Both the position numbers and the translations under genes were made by a program. This document shows, piece by piece, positions 28,848-39,528 of a DNA stretch of 64,000 nt. The notes beneath the pieces were generated by a model. The model searched no databases. It was not told the DNA's origin and worked only from the letters and a program-made list of their open reading frames with translations. The stretch comes from Corynebacterium faecale. GTDB lineage: Bacteria > Actinomycetota > Actinomycetes > Mycobacteriales > Mycobacteriaceae. Every line of letters begins with the position of its first letter. Within the stretch, counting starts at the first letter, position 1. The DNA lies in contig NZ_CP047204.1 in NCBI RefSeq assembly GCF_030408735.1, positions 1,116,001 through 1,180,000 on the forward strand, read 5' to 3'.

Positions 28848-31800
28848 TTAGACGGCGAAGGCGTCGTCGAGGAGCTTCTGCTGTTCGATGGTGTGGACCT
28901 TGGAGATACCGGTCGCGGTCGAGGACTGGGAGCGGCGGGAAACGCGGCGCATCGGGAGCATGCCCTCGATGAGGGTGGGCAGGTGCTCCTGGTAGAACGG
29001 CCATGCACCCTGGTTCGCCGGCTCATCCTGGACGAAGAGGATCTCTTCGGCGTTGGGGTAGCCGTCGAATGCGTCCTTGAGGCGGTTGAACGGGATCGGG
29101 TGGAGCATCTCGATGCGGACGATGGCCACGTCGTCGCGGTTGTCCTTCTCCTTGCGCTTGGCCAGTTCGTAGTAGACCTTGCCGGAGCACAGCATGATCT
29201 TCTTGACCTTGGAGGCATCTGCCACGTTAGGATCATCGATCACGGACTGGAAGCGGGTGACCTCGGTGAAGTCCTCAGGAGCAGAGGCCGCGGCCTTGTT
29301 GCGCAGCATGGACTTCGGGGTGAACACAACCAGTGGGCGCTTCATCTTGCCCAGTGCATGGCGGCGCAGCAGGTGGAAGTAGTTCGCCGGGGTGGTCGGC
29401 TGGGCGATGGTCATGGAACCCTCGGCGCACAGCTGCAGGAAGCGCTCGATGCGTCCTGAGGAGTGGTCCGGGCCCTGGCCTTCGTAGCCGTGTGGCAGCA
29501 GCAGAATCACAGAGGAGGTCTGGCCCCACTTGGCTTCACCGGAGGAGATGTACTCATCGATGATGGTCTGGGCACCGTTGGCGAAGTCGCCGAACTGTGC
29601 TTCCCAGGCCACCACGGCGTCCTCGTTGCCCACGGAGTAGCCATATTCGAAGCCCATGCCGGCGTACTCGGTCAGTGCGGAGTTGTACACCAGGAACTTG
29701 CCGTCGCCCTTGGACTGGGCCAGCTCGTTGAGGGGGTTGAATTCCTCAGCGGTGTTGGGGTCAATGGCCACGGCGTGGCGCTGAGTGAAGGTTCCACGGC
29801 GGGAATCCTCACCGGCCAGGCGGACCAGCTTGCCCTCGTTGGCCAGGGAGCCGAAGGCGAGCAGTTCGCCCCAGCCCCAGTCGATGCCACCTTCGGTGAC
29901 GGATGAGGTGCGCTTCTTGGCCACCGGTGCCACACGTGGGTGGTAGGAGAAGCCCTCTGGGGTGTTGGCGAATGCCTGACCCAGCTCAACGAGCTCCTCG
30001 CGGGTGATGTTGGTGTCCAGTCCGCGGGTGAGTTCCTGGGAGGCGGTGATGCCGATCTGCTCTTCCGGCTGCTTCTTGCCGGCTTCCTTGACCTCGTTGA
30101 ACACCGATTCCATCTGATCGTGGAAGTCGCGGACAACAGCTTCGGCGTCATCAGAGGTGAGATCGCCACGGCCGAGGAGGTCCTCGGTGTAGCTGGCACG
30201 GACGGAGTCGCGGCCGGTGATCAGCTCGTACATCTTCGGCTGGGTCATGGAAGGATCATCAGCTTCGTTGTGGCCGCGGAGGCGGTAGCAGACGAGGTCG
30301 ATGAAGACATCCTTGCCGAAGCGACGGCGGTACTCGGTGGCCAGCTGGCCGACCCAGACCACTGCCTCAGGGTCATCGCCGTTGACGTGGAAGACCGGGC
30401 AGCCGAACGCCTTGGCGTAGTCGGTGGCGTAGTGCATGGAGCGGCTGGAATCCGGGGTGGTGGTGAAGCCGATCTGGTTGTTCACCACGATGTGGATGGT
30501 GCCGCCCACATCATAACCGCGCAGGGCTGCGAGGTTGATGGTCTCAGGAACAATGCCCAGGCCTGCGAAGGCTGCATCACCGTGGAGGAGCAGTGGGACA
30601 ACGGTGTAGCCGTCCTGGCCCTTGTCCAGGATGTCCTGCTTGGCGCGGACGATGCCCTCCATGACCGGGTTGACGGCCTCGAGGTGGGATGGGTTGGCGG
30701 TAAGGGAGACCTTGATCTCGCCGTCGCCGAACATCTGCAGGTGGGTGCCTTCGGAACCGAGGTGGTACTTCACGTCACCGGAGCCACCGATCTGGCCCTG
30801 TTCCATCTGACCTTCGAACTCGTTGAAGATCGAGGCCAGTGGCTTGCCCACGATGTTGAACAGCACGTTGAGGCGACCACGGTGTGGCATGCCGATGACA
30901 ACCTCGTCCAGGCCCTGGCCTGCTGCGGTGTCGATGGCGGAGTCCATCAGCGGGATCAGTGCCTCTGCACCTTCGAGGGAGAAGCGCTTCTGACCGACGT
31001 ACTTGGTCTGCAGGAAGTTCTCAAAAGCCTCAGCGGCGTTGAGCTTCTGCAGGATGTACTTCTGCTCAGCGGCGGTGGGCTTCGGCATGCCGGCTTCGAG
31101 GCGGTCCTGCAGCCAGGTGCGCTCGTCGCGGTCGAGGATGTGGGTGTATTCGGAGCCGACCTTGAGGGTGTAGGCGGCGCGGAGGCGGCTGAGCACCTCG
31201 CGCAGGGTCATGGTCTCCTTGCCACCGAAACCACCGACGTGGAAGGTGCGGTCCAGATCCCAGAGGGTCAGACCGTGGGTCTCAATATCCAGGTCGCGGT
31301 GATCTGGAACAGGCATGCCCGGCTGGACCCATGGGAGTGGGTTGGTGTCGGCGATGAGGTGGCCGCGTGAGCGGTAGGCCTCGATCAGCTGCATGACGCG
31401 GGTGTTCTTGTCCACACCGGTGTTCGGCAGATCCTGTGCCCAACGCATCGGGGTGTAGGGAACCTGCATCTCATCGAAGATGTGATCCCAGAAGGCATCA
31501 TCCACGAGCAGCTGGGACATGGTGCGCAGGAATTCACCGGACACGGCACCCTGGATCACGCGGTGATCGTAGGTGGAGGTGATGGTGACCAGCTTGCCCA
31601 CACCGAGCTCAGCCAGGCGGTCCTCGGACGCACCCTGGAACTCTGCCGGGTAATCCATGGAACCGACACCGATGATGGTGCCCTGGCCCTTGGTCAGGCG
31701 TGGGATGGAGTGGCGGGTACCGATGCCACCCGGGTTGGTCAGGGAGACGGTCACGCCCTGGTAGTCATCCATGGTCAGCTTGCCCACGCGGGAGCGTGCC

Positions 31801-32546
31801 ACGATGTCCTCATAGGCATCCAGGAACTCGGAGAAGGACATGTTCTCGGTTTCCTTGATGGCTGCAACCACGAGCGCGCGGGAGCCGTCCTTCTGAGGCA
31901 GGTCAATGGCCAGGCCCAGGTTGATGTGCTCCGGGACGATCAGGGATGGCTTGCCATCAATGATGTCGTAGGAGTTGTTCATATCCGGGTGGGCCATGAC
32001 AGCCTTCACCATGGCGTAGCCGATGATGTGGGTGAAGGAGATCTTGCCGCCGCGGGTGCGCTTGAGTTGGTCATTGACCATGGCGCGGTTCTCAAACATG
32101 AGGCGCGCAGGCATGTCGCGGACAGAGGTCGCGGTGGGGACCTCAAGGGAAAGGTCCATGTTCTTCGCGATGGACTTGAAAATGCCCCTGAGTGGGGTGG
32201 TTCCCGGCTCAGGCTTGGCAGCTGTCTTGGACAGGGGAGACTCCTTGGCCTTCTTGACTGGCTTGGTGGCTTGCTTAGCAGGTGCCTGCTTGGCGGCTGG
32301 CGCTGGCTGGGCGGCCTTGGCGGCAGGGGCAGCCTTGGTTGCTGGCTTGTCCGAAGCGGAAGACTGCGCCGGTGCCGCCTTCTTGGCTTCAGGGGTGGCG
32401 GGGGTAGATTCCGAGCCCTGAGGGTCCCCCTGAGACTCGAAGAGATCCCTCCATTCCTTGTCCACGGACTGAGGGTCCTTCTGGAACTGCTGGAACATCT
32501 CATCTACCAGCCATGCATTCTGGCCGAAAGTACTAGCGCTGCTCAC
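28848..32546 (-). CDS. odhA: 2-oxoglutarate dehydrogenase E1 component fused to E2 succinyltransferase domain
   Basis: 1232 residues from a GTG. It catalyses decarboxylation of 2-oxoglutarate in the TCA cycle. Layout: a short N-terminal helix region (1-40, [16 protein letters not shown]); an Ala/Pro/Lys linker (about 45-115); an E2-type acyltransferase domain (about 120-345) with the catalytic motif DHRVIQG at 327-333; then the thiamine-diphosphate E1 domain (about 380-1232) with [29 protein letters not shown] and [14 protein letters not shown]. There is no lipoyl domain, which in this genus is supplied by AceF in a mixed pyruvate/oxoglutarate dehydrogenase complex with OdhI control. Upstream is the ABC exporter on the same strand, 142 bp away. 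Confidence 0.95.
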   Translation of the reverse strand: MSSASTFGQNAWLVDEMFQQFQKDPQSVDKEWRDLFESQGDPQGSESTPATPEAKKAAPAQSSASDKPATKAAPAAKAAQPAPAAKQAPAKQATKPVKKAKESPLSKTAAKPEPGTTPLRGIFKSIAKNMDLSLEVPTATSVRDMPARLMFENRAMVNDQLKRTRGGKISFTHIIGYAMVKAVMAHPDMNNSYDIIDGKPSLIVPEHINLGLAIDLPQKDGSRALVVAAIKETENMSFSEFLDAYEDIVARSRVGKLTMDDYQGVTVSLTNPGGIGTRHSIPRLTKGQGTIIGVGSMDYPAEFQGASEDRLAELGVGKLVTITSTYDHRVIQGAVSGEFLRTMSQLLVDDAFWDHIFDEMQVPYTPMRWAQDLPNTGVDKNTRVMQLIEAYRSRGHLIADTNPLPWVQPGMPVPDHRDLDIETHGLTLWDLDRTFHVGGFGGKETMTLREVLSRLRAAYTLKVGSEYTHILDRDERTWLQDRLEAGMPKPTAAEQKYILQKLNAAEAFENFLQTKYVGQKRFSLEGAEALIPLMDSAIDTAAGQGLDEVVIGMPHRGRLNVLFNIVGKPLASIFNEFEGQMEQGQIGGSGDVKYHLGSEGTHLQMFGDGEIKVSLTANPSHLEAVNPVMEGIVRAKQDILDKGQDGYTVVPLLLHGDAAFAGLGIVPETINLAALRGYDVGGTIHIVVNNQIGFTTTPDSSRSMHYATDYAKAFGCPVFHVNGDDPEAVVWVGQLATEYRRRFGKDVFIDLVCYRLRGHNEADDPSMTQPKMYELITGRDSVRASYTEDLLGRGDLTSDDAEAVVRDFHDQMESVFNEVKEAGKKQPEEQIGITASQELTRGLDTNITREELVELGQAFANTPEGFSYHPRVAPVAKKRTSSVTEGGIDWGWGELLAFGSLANEGKLVRLAGEDSRRGTFTQRHAVAIDPNTAEEFNPLNELAQSKGDGKFLVYNSALTEYAGMGFEYGYSVGNEDAVVAWEAQFGDFANGAQTIIDEYISSGEAKWGQTSSVILLLPHGYEGQGPDHSSGRIERFLQLCAEGSMTIAQPTTPANYFHLLRRHALGKMKRPLVVFTPKSMLRNKAAASAPEDFTEVTRFQSVIDDPNVADASKVKKIMLCSGKVYYELAKRKEKDNRDDVAIVRIEMLHPIPFNRLKDAFDGYPNAEEILFVQDEPANQGAWPFYQEHLPTLIEGMLPMRRVSRRSQSSTATGISKVHTIEQQKLLDDAFAV

Positions 32547-32662
32547 GGCAGGTACTCGCCTCTTTTCCTTGCTTCTTGAGGGTTTTGCTTAGCTTTGTTT
32601 TATCCACTGTAACGCTGGTTGTCGGCACGAAGGCCTAGCACCCCAGTAATAGCACTTTTTTT

Positions 32663-32692
32663 GTGACAGTCTTTCTCAAAATATCCTGTCAC
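32663..32692 (-). repeat. Inverted repeat spanning the ABC exporter stop codon, upstream of odhA
   Basis: GTGACAG (32663-32669) and CTGTCAC (32686-32692) with a 16-nt AT-rich spacer, next to a 7-T run on the plus strand. It could be a weak terminator or an operator for odhA; the sequence does not decide. Confidence 0.4.
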
Positions 32693-35600
32693 CGCACTAA
32701 ATGCCACATTGACGCGTAGGTTCCATTCGCTCCCAGTAGTTCATCGTGGGAACCGTCCTCAATGATACGTCCCCCGTCAACAACAAGGATGCGATCGGCC
32801 CTACTCGCTGTTGCGAGACGGTGCGCCACGATCACACTGGTGCGGTTTCGGGTCACCCGGTCGGCGGCGTTGAGAATAACCGTTTCGGTAGCGGGATCCA
32901 GGGTGGAGGTGGCCTCATCAAGGAGCATGATCTCCGGTTCAATCAACTCGGCGCGGGCCAGCGCGATCAGCTGCCGCTGCCCTGACGATAGTCCACGTCC
33001 GCGTTCACCCACCGGGTGGTTGAAACCTCCGGGGATGGCGGCGATGGCGGTCAGCGCGCCGACCCTGCGGGCCGCGGCTTCAATCATGCTTGTCGACGCC
33101 CCCCTCATTCCGTACCCGATGTTATCCGCCACCGTTCCGCTGAACAGGTGGGCCTCCTGTGGCACATGGCCGATTGCCCGGCGCCAGTCCCTGATGGGGA
33201 AGTCCCGGATATCGGTGCCCCCGGCCCGGATTTCTCCTGAGGTGGGGTCATAGAGTCTGGACAGCAGCTTGACGATGGTCGATTTCCCCGCCCCGGTTGA
33301 TCCCACCACCGCGATGGTGGTGCCGGGCTGAATGCTCAGGTGCACCTGTTCGAGGATCGGGGTATCGGTGTAGGCGAAGGAGACGTCGACAAGCTCAAGC
33401 TCGTGGCGTGCCGCCGTGCGGGCGCCTCCGGTGGTGCCGGTGTCGGGGACGCTGGGTGTGGTGGCCAACAGCTCGCGGATGCGGCGGAAGCCGACCGCGG
33501 CCTGCTGGTAGCTGTCGAAGATCTGACTGAGCTGTTGGATGGGGCCGAACATCAATCCCATGTACAACACGAACGCCACGAGCACACCGGGGCTGAGTTC
33601 GCCGCGGGCCACCTGCCAGGCGCCGAGCCCGAGCACGATGGCCTGCGCGATCTCCGATAGCGCTGAGAGTCCGGGGAAGTAGATGGACACCGCTGTCTGT
33701 GAGTTCACCCGCAGACGACGGTATTCCTCGGCCTCCACCTGGAAATCAGCGTTCACGCGATCTTCCATGCCGTGCATCTGTGCGGTGCGCAGACCGGCGA
33801 TGGATTCCTGGAAGGTGGCGTTGACCTGACTGATCTGTTCGCGGGACTGCGTGTACAGACGGGAGGAGATGCGGCGGAAGATGATGGTGATGACGATGAT
33901 CACCGGCACCACGGCGAGTGCCGCCGCGGCGAGGGTGGCGTCGGTGATGGTCAGCATTGTCACCACACCCACCAGCGTGCCCACAGATACCACCGTCTGT
34001 GCCAGCCCGGTCTGGAGGAAGGCGGAGAGGTTATCAATATCCGTGGTCATCCTCGTCATGATGCGACCCGACATGGTGCGCTCGAAATAATCCATGCTCA
34101 GCCGCAAGAGGTGCACGAAGGAGCGCAACCGCAGACCGAAGAGAAGCCGCTCACCGGTGCGCGCCGTGAGGACCGTATTCACCGTGGCCGCAGCCCAACC
34201 GGTCAACACGACGGCTGCACCGGCACCCGCGATGATCCACAGGGTGTTGGTGTCGCGGGCCTGCACACCATTGTCAATGGCGATGCGCATCAGTGTGGGA
34301 AACGCCAGATCAGCAACCACACCGACCAGGAGCAGCGCGATCACCGCGGCGATGAGGAACCGGACCTGCCTGAACAGGCGACGCAATTCGAAGGGGCGGT
34401 GTTCATTTTTCAGGCGTGCGGTATCCACCAGGGGCTGCTCGGTTGCCGGGGGAAGTGCCTCCACCTGGGCGATCAGCTCCGGGGTGGCCGCCATGGAAGC
34501 ACCGCGTCCACCGCCCCGGCCACCCGGCCCCGGTTGTCCGCTGCTGGCGCTGGTGATGATGCGGTACTGCTGGGTTTGCTCTGGCTGCGGTGGCCAGAGT
34601 TCCTCATGGCTGGGTTCATCGGTGCCATCGAGGGTGAATTCCGGATCCCCGGCCTCCTTGAACTCAATGGCCATCAGGTGCGCGAACCGTGGGTTGTGGT
34701 TCATCTCCTCCAGCGGCGCATAGGCGGTGAGGCGACCTTTCTCCACCAGGCCGACGCGGTCAGCCAATTCGAGGGAGGAATGACGGTGGGCGATCATGAG
34801 GATGGTGACATCGTCCAGCTCCTCACGGATGGCGCGGAAGATGCGGTCCTCGGTGGTGGCATCGATGGCTGAGGTGGCATCATCGAGCACCAAGACCCTG
34901 GGCCGTGCCAGGAAGGCACGCGCAAGCGCGATGCGCTGGCGCTGACCACCGGACAGGGTGAGTCCGCGTTCGCCGACCACCTCCAGGTAGCCATTGGGGA
35001 GCTTCTCCACAAACTCGTGGGCCTGCGCCATCTCCGCTGCATGCCGGACCTGCTCATCGGTGACATCCAGGCCCATGGCGATGTTGTCGCGGATGGTGGT
35101 GGAGTAGAGGAAGGGCTCGTCAAACACGGCGATGAGGTTGCGGCGGATCTCCGCAGAGGTGAGTCGGTCGAAGGGGATCGGTGTGTGGTTCGCGTCGAGG
35201 AACTCTACGGAGCCGTCATCCGGCTGGTAGAAATTACCTGCCAGCTGCACGGCCATGGTCTTACCCGCACCGGGTGGTCCGACGATGACGGAGGTCTCAC
35301 CCGGCCGGATGGCCAGGTCCAGGCCGTTGAGAATGCCCCGGAAATGCACCTTGTTGAACCTCAATCCCAGGGGTTGATCGGTGGGAAGTGAGATCGGATC
35401 GGCCGGATTGCTGTGCTGGGGTGTGAGATCAATGACCTCGAACACCCGCTCTACCGAGGACAGCGCCAACTGGATGCGCATGAGCATGCCGGACAGGGAC
35501 CTCGCCACCGCGGAGAGGCTCGTGAGATAGGCGGAAAACGCCACGAAGGTGCCCACCGTGATCTGACCAGTCATGGCCAGATAACCACCGCCGACGATGT

Positions 35601-36432
35601 TGACCACCAGGGCGATCTGCGGCAGCTGCTCCACCATGGGGATGAACCGTGCGGTCAGGCGTGCGGTGCGCATGCGTTGCGAATACAGATCACGCGCATT
35701 GTCCTCCAGGCGTTCCACCTCGCGGTCCTCCTGGACAAAGGCCTTCACCACCCGGATGCCAGAGACGGTCTCCTCCACGTGGGTGGCCAGATCCGCCGCC
35801 TTCTGCTGCGCCGACCACGTGGAGGCGAACAGCGCGCGCCGGGAATACGCCACGGTGAACAGCAACAGTGGCACCAGGATCAGGGCGATGATGGTCAGCG
35901 GCGGGGAGATCAACACCATGATCACCAGGGTGACCACCAGTTTCACCATGTTGCCCACGATCATCGGCATCATCGCCAGAAGACCCTGAACCTGATTGAT
36001 ATCAGAGATGGACCGGGAGACCACCTGGCCGGTGCGGATCTCATCCTGCCCGGGGCCATCCAGATGCTGCAGGGATTCCAGCACTTTCAAACGGATATCG
36101 TGCTGCACCCCGATGCTGAGTTTGCCCGCGGTGTACCGACGCCCGAACTGGGTGGCATAACGCGCCAGTGCCACCAGCACAATCAACACGATCACCGCCG
36201 TGATCATGCTGGTGCCGGTGGGAGTGAAGCGTTCAAGAAGAGAAGTGGTGGGATTATCCCCGGTCTGTCCCAGGGCGATATCAATGGCACCGCCGGTGAG
36301 CAGTGGCAGGGCGAGCTCGAACAGGGTGGCCAGCACCGCTGTGAGCAGGGTGATCGTGGTCAGGATCGGTCGTTCCCACGCGACGGTGATCAACTGACGC
36401 AGACGGTCGGGGTTGGAGGTGTGATTAGGCAT
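32689..36432 (-). CDS. Fused ABC exporter (two TMD-NBD halves in one chain)
   Basis: 1247 residues, about twice a normal half-transporter. Each half has a six-helix exporter domain followed by an ATPase. First NBD: Walker A GPPGAGKT with K391, signature LSGGQRQRIALARAFLARP, Walker B VLVLDDATSAID. Second NBD: Walker A GSTGAGKS with K1050, signature LSSGQRQLIALARAELIEP, Walker B IMLLDEATSTLD. The second signature (LSSGQ) differs from the canonical LSGGQ, and the first Walker B ends in Asp-Asp rather than Asp-Glu, so the first ATP site is probably degenerate, as in asymmetric exporters. The halves are joined by a linker at about 600-680 containing GGRGGGRGAS. It belongs to the multidrug/lipid exporter type; the substrate is unknown. 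The equivalent gene also sits next to odhA in C. glutamicum, from memory. Confidence 0.9.
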   Translation of the reverse strand: MPNHTSNPDRLRQLITVAWERPILTTITLLTAVLATLFELALPLLTGGAIDIALGQTGDNPTTSLLERFTPTGTSMITAVIVLIVLVALARYATQFGRRYTAGKLSIGVQHDIRLKVLESLQHLDGPGQDEIRTGQVVSRSISDINQVQGLLAMMPMIVGNMVKLVVTLVIMVLISPPLTIIALILVPLLLFTVAYSRRALFASTWSAQQKAADLATHVEETVSGIRVVKAFVQEDREVERLEDNARDLYSQRMRTARLTARFIPMVEQLPQIALVVNIVGGGYLAMTGQITVGTFVAFSAYLTSLSAVARSLSGMLMRIQLALSSVERVFEVIDLTPQHSNPADPISLPTDQPLGLRFNKVHFRGILNGLDLAIRPGETSVIVGPPGAGKTMAVQLAGNFYQPDDGSVEFLDANHTPIPFDRLTSAEIRRNLIAVFDEPFLYSTTIRDNIAMGLDVTDEQVRHAAEMAQAHEFVEKLPNGYLEVVGERGLTLSGGQRQRIALARAFLARPRVLVLDDATSAIDATTEDRIFRAIREELDDVTILMIAHRHSSLELADRVGLVEKGRLTAYAPLEEMNHNPRFAHLMAIEFKEAGDPEFTLDGTDEPSHEELWPPQPEQTQQYRIITSASSGQPGPGGRGGGRGASMAATPELIAQVEALPPATEQPLVDTARLKNEHRPFELRRLFRQVRFLIAAVIALLLVGVVADLAFPTLMRIAIDNGVQARDTNTLWIIAGAGAAVVLTGWAAATVNTVLTARTGERLLFGLRLRSFVHLLRLSMDYFERTMSGRIMTRMTTDIDNLSAFLQTGLAQTVVSVGTLVGVVTMLTITDATLAAAALAVVPVIIVITIIFRRISSRLYTQSREQISQVNATFQESIAGLRTAQMHGMEDRVNADFQVEAEEYRRLRVNSQTAVSIYFPGLSALSEIAQAIVLGLGAWQVARGELSPGVLVAFVLYMGLMFGPIQQLSQIFDSYQQAAVGFRRIRELLATTPSVPDTGTTGGARTAARHELELVDVSFAYTDTPILEQVHLSIQPGTTIAVVGSTGAGKSTIVKLLSRLYDPTSGEIRAGGTDIRDFPIRDWRRAIGHVPQEAHLFSGTVADNIGYGMRGASTSMIEAAARRVGALTAIAAIPGGFNHPVGERGRGLSSGQRQLIALARAELIEPEIMLLDEATSTLDPATETVILNAADRVTRNRTSVIVAHRLATASRADRILVVDGGRIIEDGSHDELLGANGTYASMWHLVR

Positions 36433-36521
36433 ATGGATGTGGGCCTTTCAGTTCAATGAGAGCCTCGGTGTGGGGGAATCCTTTCGTTGGGAGTAGGGAC
36501 AATATGGTGGTGCTGAAAGCT

Positions 36522-37241
36522 TTAAGACCAGTTGGCCGGCACCGGACCAAGCGAGGTCTGGGCATTGCCGATCGCCTTGGCCGCCAGCTTGCGGTTGGCC
36601 AGGGTGCCGATCACCGCGCCGACACCAAGCGGCAGGATCTTGCCCAGCCACACGCCGCGGAACCGCTTACCCAGCCGTTTGATGGCCATGCGCAGCAGAC
36701 GGCTGTTCACATCGGCCAGACCAGAGATGCTGAAACGCGAGATGCTGGCGGCAGGGGTTTTCCGGGTTTTGGAGATATCGCCCACGGCGGCATCCACCAG
36801 GGCGGTACCCTGGGCACCCAACAGAACCACCAGGATCAGGGCACGGCGGCGTTCCGGATGGCTGATGTCCACGCCACGCAGATGCGCGGAAGCCATGGTG
36901 TAGAACGCCACGGCATCCAGGAACACCAACGATTCCGCACCTACAGCGAGCGCACCGGTCATGAAACCGATGCCGGGGAAGGCCGCGGCCAGACCGACAG
37001 AGGCGCCGGAACCCGCGGCGATACGCTTGAGGTGCGCGTCCATCAGCTTCTGGATCTGTACTGGGGTGTGATCCGGGTTCTTCTTCTTCAACCAGGCCAC
37101 ATAACCCGCAATGGCACTGGTCTGCATATGGACAGCCTTGTCCAGTGCGGGGATCAGCAGTTTCCCGCCCATAGATGCGCCATCTTCAATGGCCTTGGGA
37201 TCGGAATTAACGGCATCGGTGAAGGTGGTGGACTTACTCAT
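36522..37241 (-). CDS. Conserved hypothetical protein with hydrophobic central region
   Basis: 239 residues. Not assigned to a family with confidence. The N-terminal 75 residues are soluble-looking, followed by a glycine/alanine-rich hydrophobic stretch (about 77-118, GASVGLAAAFPGIGFMTGAL onward) and a second one near 135-150 (ALILVVLLGAQGTALVDAAV); a third near 205-215 holds ILPLGVGAVIGTLANRKLAA. It resembles EcsC-like membrane-associated proteins in pattern only. It lies 90 bp upstream of the exporter start and 24 bp downstream of the shikimate dehydrogenase gene, so an operon is likely. Confidence 0.7.
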   Translation of the reverse strand: MSKSTTFTDAVNSDPKAIEDGASMGGKLLIPALDKAVHMQTSAIAGYVAWLKKKNPDHTPVQIQKLMDAHLKRIAAGSGASVGLAAAFPGIGFMTGALAVGAESLVFLDAVAFYTMASAHLRGVDISHPERRRALILVVLLGAQGTALVDAAVGDISKTRKTPAASISRFSISGLADVNSRLLRMAIKRLGKRFRGVWLGKILPLGVGAVIGTLANRKLAAKAIGNAQTSLGPVPANWS

Positions 37242-37264
37242 GGTGGCGGGGGCCTCCTAATTCA

Positions 37265-38074
37265 TCAGGGCTGGGCGTATTCCTCGGCGGCGATGATCTG
37301 TTCCCCGGTGGGGCGGACACCTGTGTAGAGGTGAAACTGCTCGGCTGCCTGGAGGGCGGTGACTTCGCCGCCGTCAATGGTCTTCTTGCCCTGGGACCGC
37401 GCGATCCTGATCAGCGGGGTCTCCACGGGGAGTGCGACACAGTCGAAGATGACATCAGCGCGGTCGATTTCGTCCTGTGCAAAAGATACAACGTCTTCAT
37501 CGGGTCCATTCATTCCCAATGGGGTCACATTGACTAAAAGTCGTGCAGATTCGGGGACGGTGGCGGAGTACTCCCAGCCATACCGCTGGGCGAGTGCCGC
37601 GCCCGTGGTGTGGTTGCGTGCCACGACGGTGCCGGTGAGCCCGTGATCAGCGAGTGCCGCGATGACCGCATTGGCCATCCCACCGGAACCACGCAGGGCG
37701 ACAGGCAGTGACGGGTCGATGTCATGGGTTTCCAGCAATTTGACCACCGCGGTGTAATCGGTGTTATAGCCGGTCAGGTGGCCATCATCATTGACGATGG
37801 TATTGACCGACCTGATCCTCTCCGCACTGGGATCGAGCACATCAATCAGCGGAATCACGTCACCCTTGTACGGCATGGACACACCCGCGCCACGGATGTT
37901 CAGCCCGCGGATGCCGGCCACCGCCGCGGTGATATCCGCCGGCGCGATGGCCTTGTACAGGTAGTTCAGGCCGAGTTCGGCATACAGCCAGTTATGGAAC
38001 CGCACACCGTGGTTGGACGGACGGGCGGCGAGGGAAATGCACAGGGTGGTATCCCTGTCGACGTGATTGACCAT
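37265..38074 (-). CDS. aroE: Shikimate 5-dehydrogenase-like protein
   Basis: 269 residues from the ATG at 38074; a GTG at 38116 directly after the previous stop is possible but adds a stretch without homology. It belongs to the AroE/YdiB superfamily, reducing 3-dehydroshikimate or acting on quinate. The substrate-binding N-terminal domain (GVRFHNWLYAELGLNYLYKA, GAGVSMPYKGDVIPLID with the catalytic Lys, NTDYTAVVKLLE with the catalytic Asp) is followed by a Rossmann domain (ALRGSGGMANAVIAALADHG) and VNVTPLGMNGP. The glycine motif GSGGMA differs from the usual GAGGAA. It corresponds to one of several aroE paralogues of C. glutamicum (I recall it as aroE3); whether it serves aromatic synthesis is uncertain. 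Confidence 0.82.
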   Translation of the reverse strand: MVNHVDRDTTLCISLAARPSNHGVRFHNWLYAELGLNYLYKAIAPADITAAVAGIRGLNIRGAGVSMPYKGDVIPLIDVLDPSAERIRSVNTIVNDDGHLTGYNTDYTAVVKLLETHDIDPSLPVALRGSGGMANAVIAALADHGLTGTVVARNHTTGAALAQRYGWEYSATVPESARLLVNVTPLGMNGPDEDVVSFAQDEIDRADVIFDCVALPVETPLIRIARSQGKKTIDGGEVTALQAAEQFHLYTGVRPTGEQIIAAEEYAQP

Positions 38075-38116
38075 GGACTGGATTTTATACCCTTTGTGCT
38101 TAACGCGTGGTTGCAC

Positions 38117-38581
38117 CTAGATTGTGCGCGCGCCGAACCCCTCCGCCAGCTTGTTCACCGTGCCCGTGAACTGCTCCCTATCCACCAGGACCCGCTTGTG
38201 TGTGCCACGGCCCTGCACCGTCTCGCCCGCGGTGACCTCCACGGACCATTCAACAGAACGCTTGCCCACGCCTGTTACCTCCACCTTTACCTCCAACAGT
38301 GCGTCCTCTGTGGCAGGTGCATCATGAGTGATGTCCACACCCACGCCCAGCGAGATCGCGCCCTCGGGCAGGCTGGCCTTCAGGTGATCCATGCAGGCCC
38401 ATTCAATGAGCCCGACGAAGAATCCCGTGGCAAACACCCTCGGCATGGCGGTGAACTCCTCCGACTCCGGGAACAGATCAGGCACAGCCTTGTTGCCGGG
38501 GACGGTGTAGCTGAAGGTGTGGGTATCCCCGACCTTGATCGAGCCGTGGTCAAGGAGATTGATGATCGTATTGGTGGTCAT
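38117..38581 (-). CDS. Thioesterase family protein (FlK-like hot-dog fold)
   Basis: 154 residues from the ATG at 38581 (MTTNTIINLLDHGSIKVGD); an upstream in-frame start is possible but would add 36 residues without similarity. The sequence MPRVFATGFFVGLIEWACMD matches the start and long helix of fluoroacetyl-CoA-thioesterase-like hot-dog proteins, with the acidic residue in the helix retained, followed by ISLGVGVDITHDAPATEDA and the strand VEWSVEVTAGETVQGRGTHK. It likely hydrolyses a small acyl-CoA. It is first in the minus-strand group and ends just before the aroE-like gene. Confidence 0.72.
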   Translation of the reverse strand: MTTNTIINLLDHGSIKVGDTHTFSYTVPGNKAVPDLFPESEEFTAMPRVFATGFFVGLIEWACMDHLKASLPEGAISLGVGVDITHDAPATEDALLEVKVEVTGVGKRSVEWSVEVTAGETVQGRGTHKRVLVDREQFTGTVNKLAEGFGARTI

Positions 38582-38698
38582 GGGCTCAAAGTGTACGTGC
38601 GCCAGGTCACATTCGTCAGGTTTTGGTGCACTGCGGGTGCCGGGGGACTGTGGTGGAATTTCCTTCCAGGGGAGGAAATATGAACGCAACCAGCTTGG

Positions 38699-39388
38699 AC
38701 AAGAGAACCATCTTTTACACGGGGGAGTTCACTCCGGCGCACTAGAGGAAAGCCACGGTGTTGCTGCGCACCACAACAGGGATCGTGGTGGAGCGCAGGC
38801 ACTGGGAGGGGCTGTCCCGGAAGGACCGGAGCAGGGGACGTACTGCCCTGACCGCCAAGCACACCGGTTTTCCACTGGTTGGGCGGGCAGCTGCCTTGAT
38901 GCATGATCTCCCGCTGGCCGGGAGGAGCATTTCCTGACCTGGCAACGGGGCATCGGGGAGTACCGTCTGAGTGATACCACCAGGGCCGCCCTGGAAGGCT
39001 ACGTGCAAGAGATGAAGGGGTTCGACGGGATCAAAGCAGCCCGCCCCGCAGTAAATCTGGCCACACCCTGGTCGGAGAACCCCCGGGAATCACTGGTCAA
39101 AGTAGAGATGTTCCAGGCGGGTCTCCCGGCCCCACTCCAACAGGTGGAGATCTCCTCGGTCGGTTGAATTTCCTCTTCCAGGACATCAGTCTCGCCGTTG
39201 AATATGACGGCGCAGGTAAACACAATGGGCAGTTCGGTATCGATCCCCTGACTGCGCTCAGGAGTGAATTCACCCACCGGCAGGGGATGAACAGGCTTAT
39301 CGAGCAACACCGGCGGATGTCCAAGGTCCTGCGCCCCTATCCACCCCACCTGAGGAAGGCTGCGGGGCGAGCCTGGCGGGAGGGGTAG
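38699..39388 (+). pseudogene. Decayed DUF559-like hypothetical protein
   Basis: Four frame pieces in one direction reconstruct a single ancestral protein: LLRTTTGIVVERRHWEGLSR and FPLVGRAAALMHDLPLAG; then LEGYVQEMKGFDGIKAARPA and PWSENPRESLVKVEMFQAGL with PAPLQQVEI; then FLFQDISLAVEYDGAGKHNG and LTALRSEFTHRQGMNRL. The last block resembles the Vsr-like DUF559 domain (VEYDG-x-x-H) at the C-terminus of actinobacterial hypothetical proteins of about 300 residues. Several stops and frameshifts separate the pieces, so the gene is dead. The 140 bp up to the carboxylesterase start hold its promoter. Confidence 0.65.
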
Positions 39389-39528
39389 TGACCTGAGACC
39401 GGGAGTAAAAGCTGGAGATCTCCAGGTTTTACACTTCCCCTTCTCCCTGCCCCGGATTTCCGTGATCCTCCCCACCGGTCACCGCGCTTTCGTTGCCGAC
39501 CCACCTGATCCGGCCTAGCCTTGGGCTC

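Noticed and set aside
29940..31370. 476-residue open frame opposite odhA
   Set aside because: Antisense shadow of a strongly conserved high-GC gene; composition is Val/Gly/His rich with no recognisable domain.
31482..32579. 365-residue open frame opposite the 5' part of odhA
   Set aside because: Antisense shadow; its sequence mirrors the odhA linker and E2 domain codons.
33772..34872. Long frames opposite the ABC exporter (including 35413-36459)
   Set aside because: His/Gln/Gly-rich antisense translations with no motif; the exporter on the other strand is complete.
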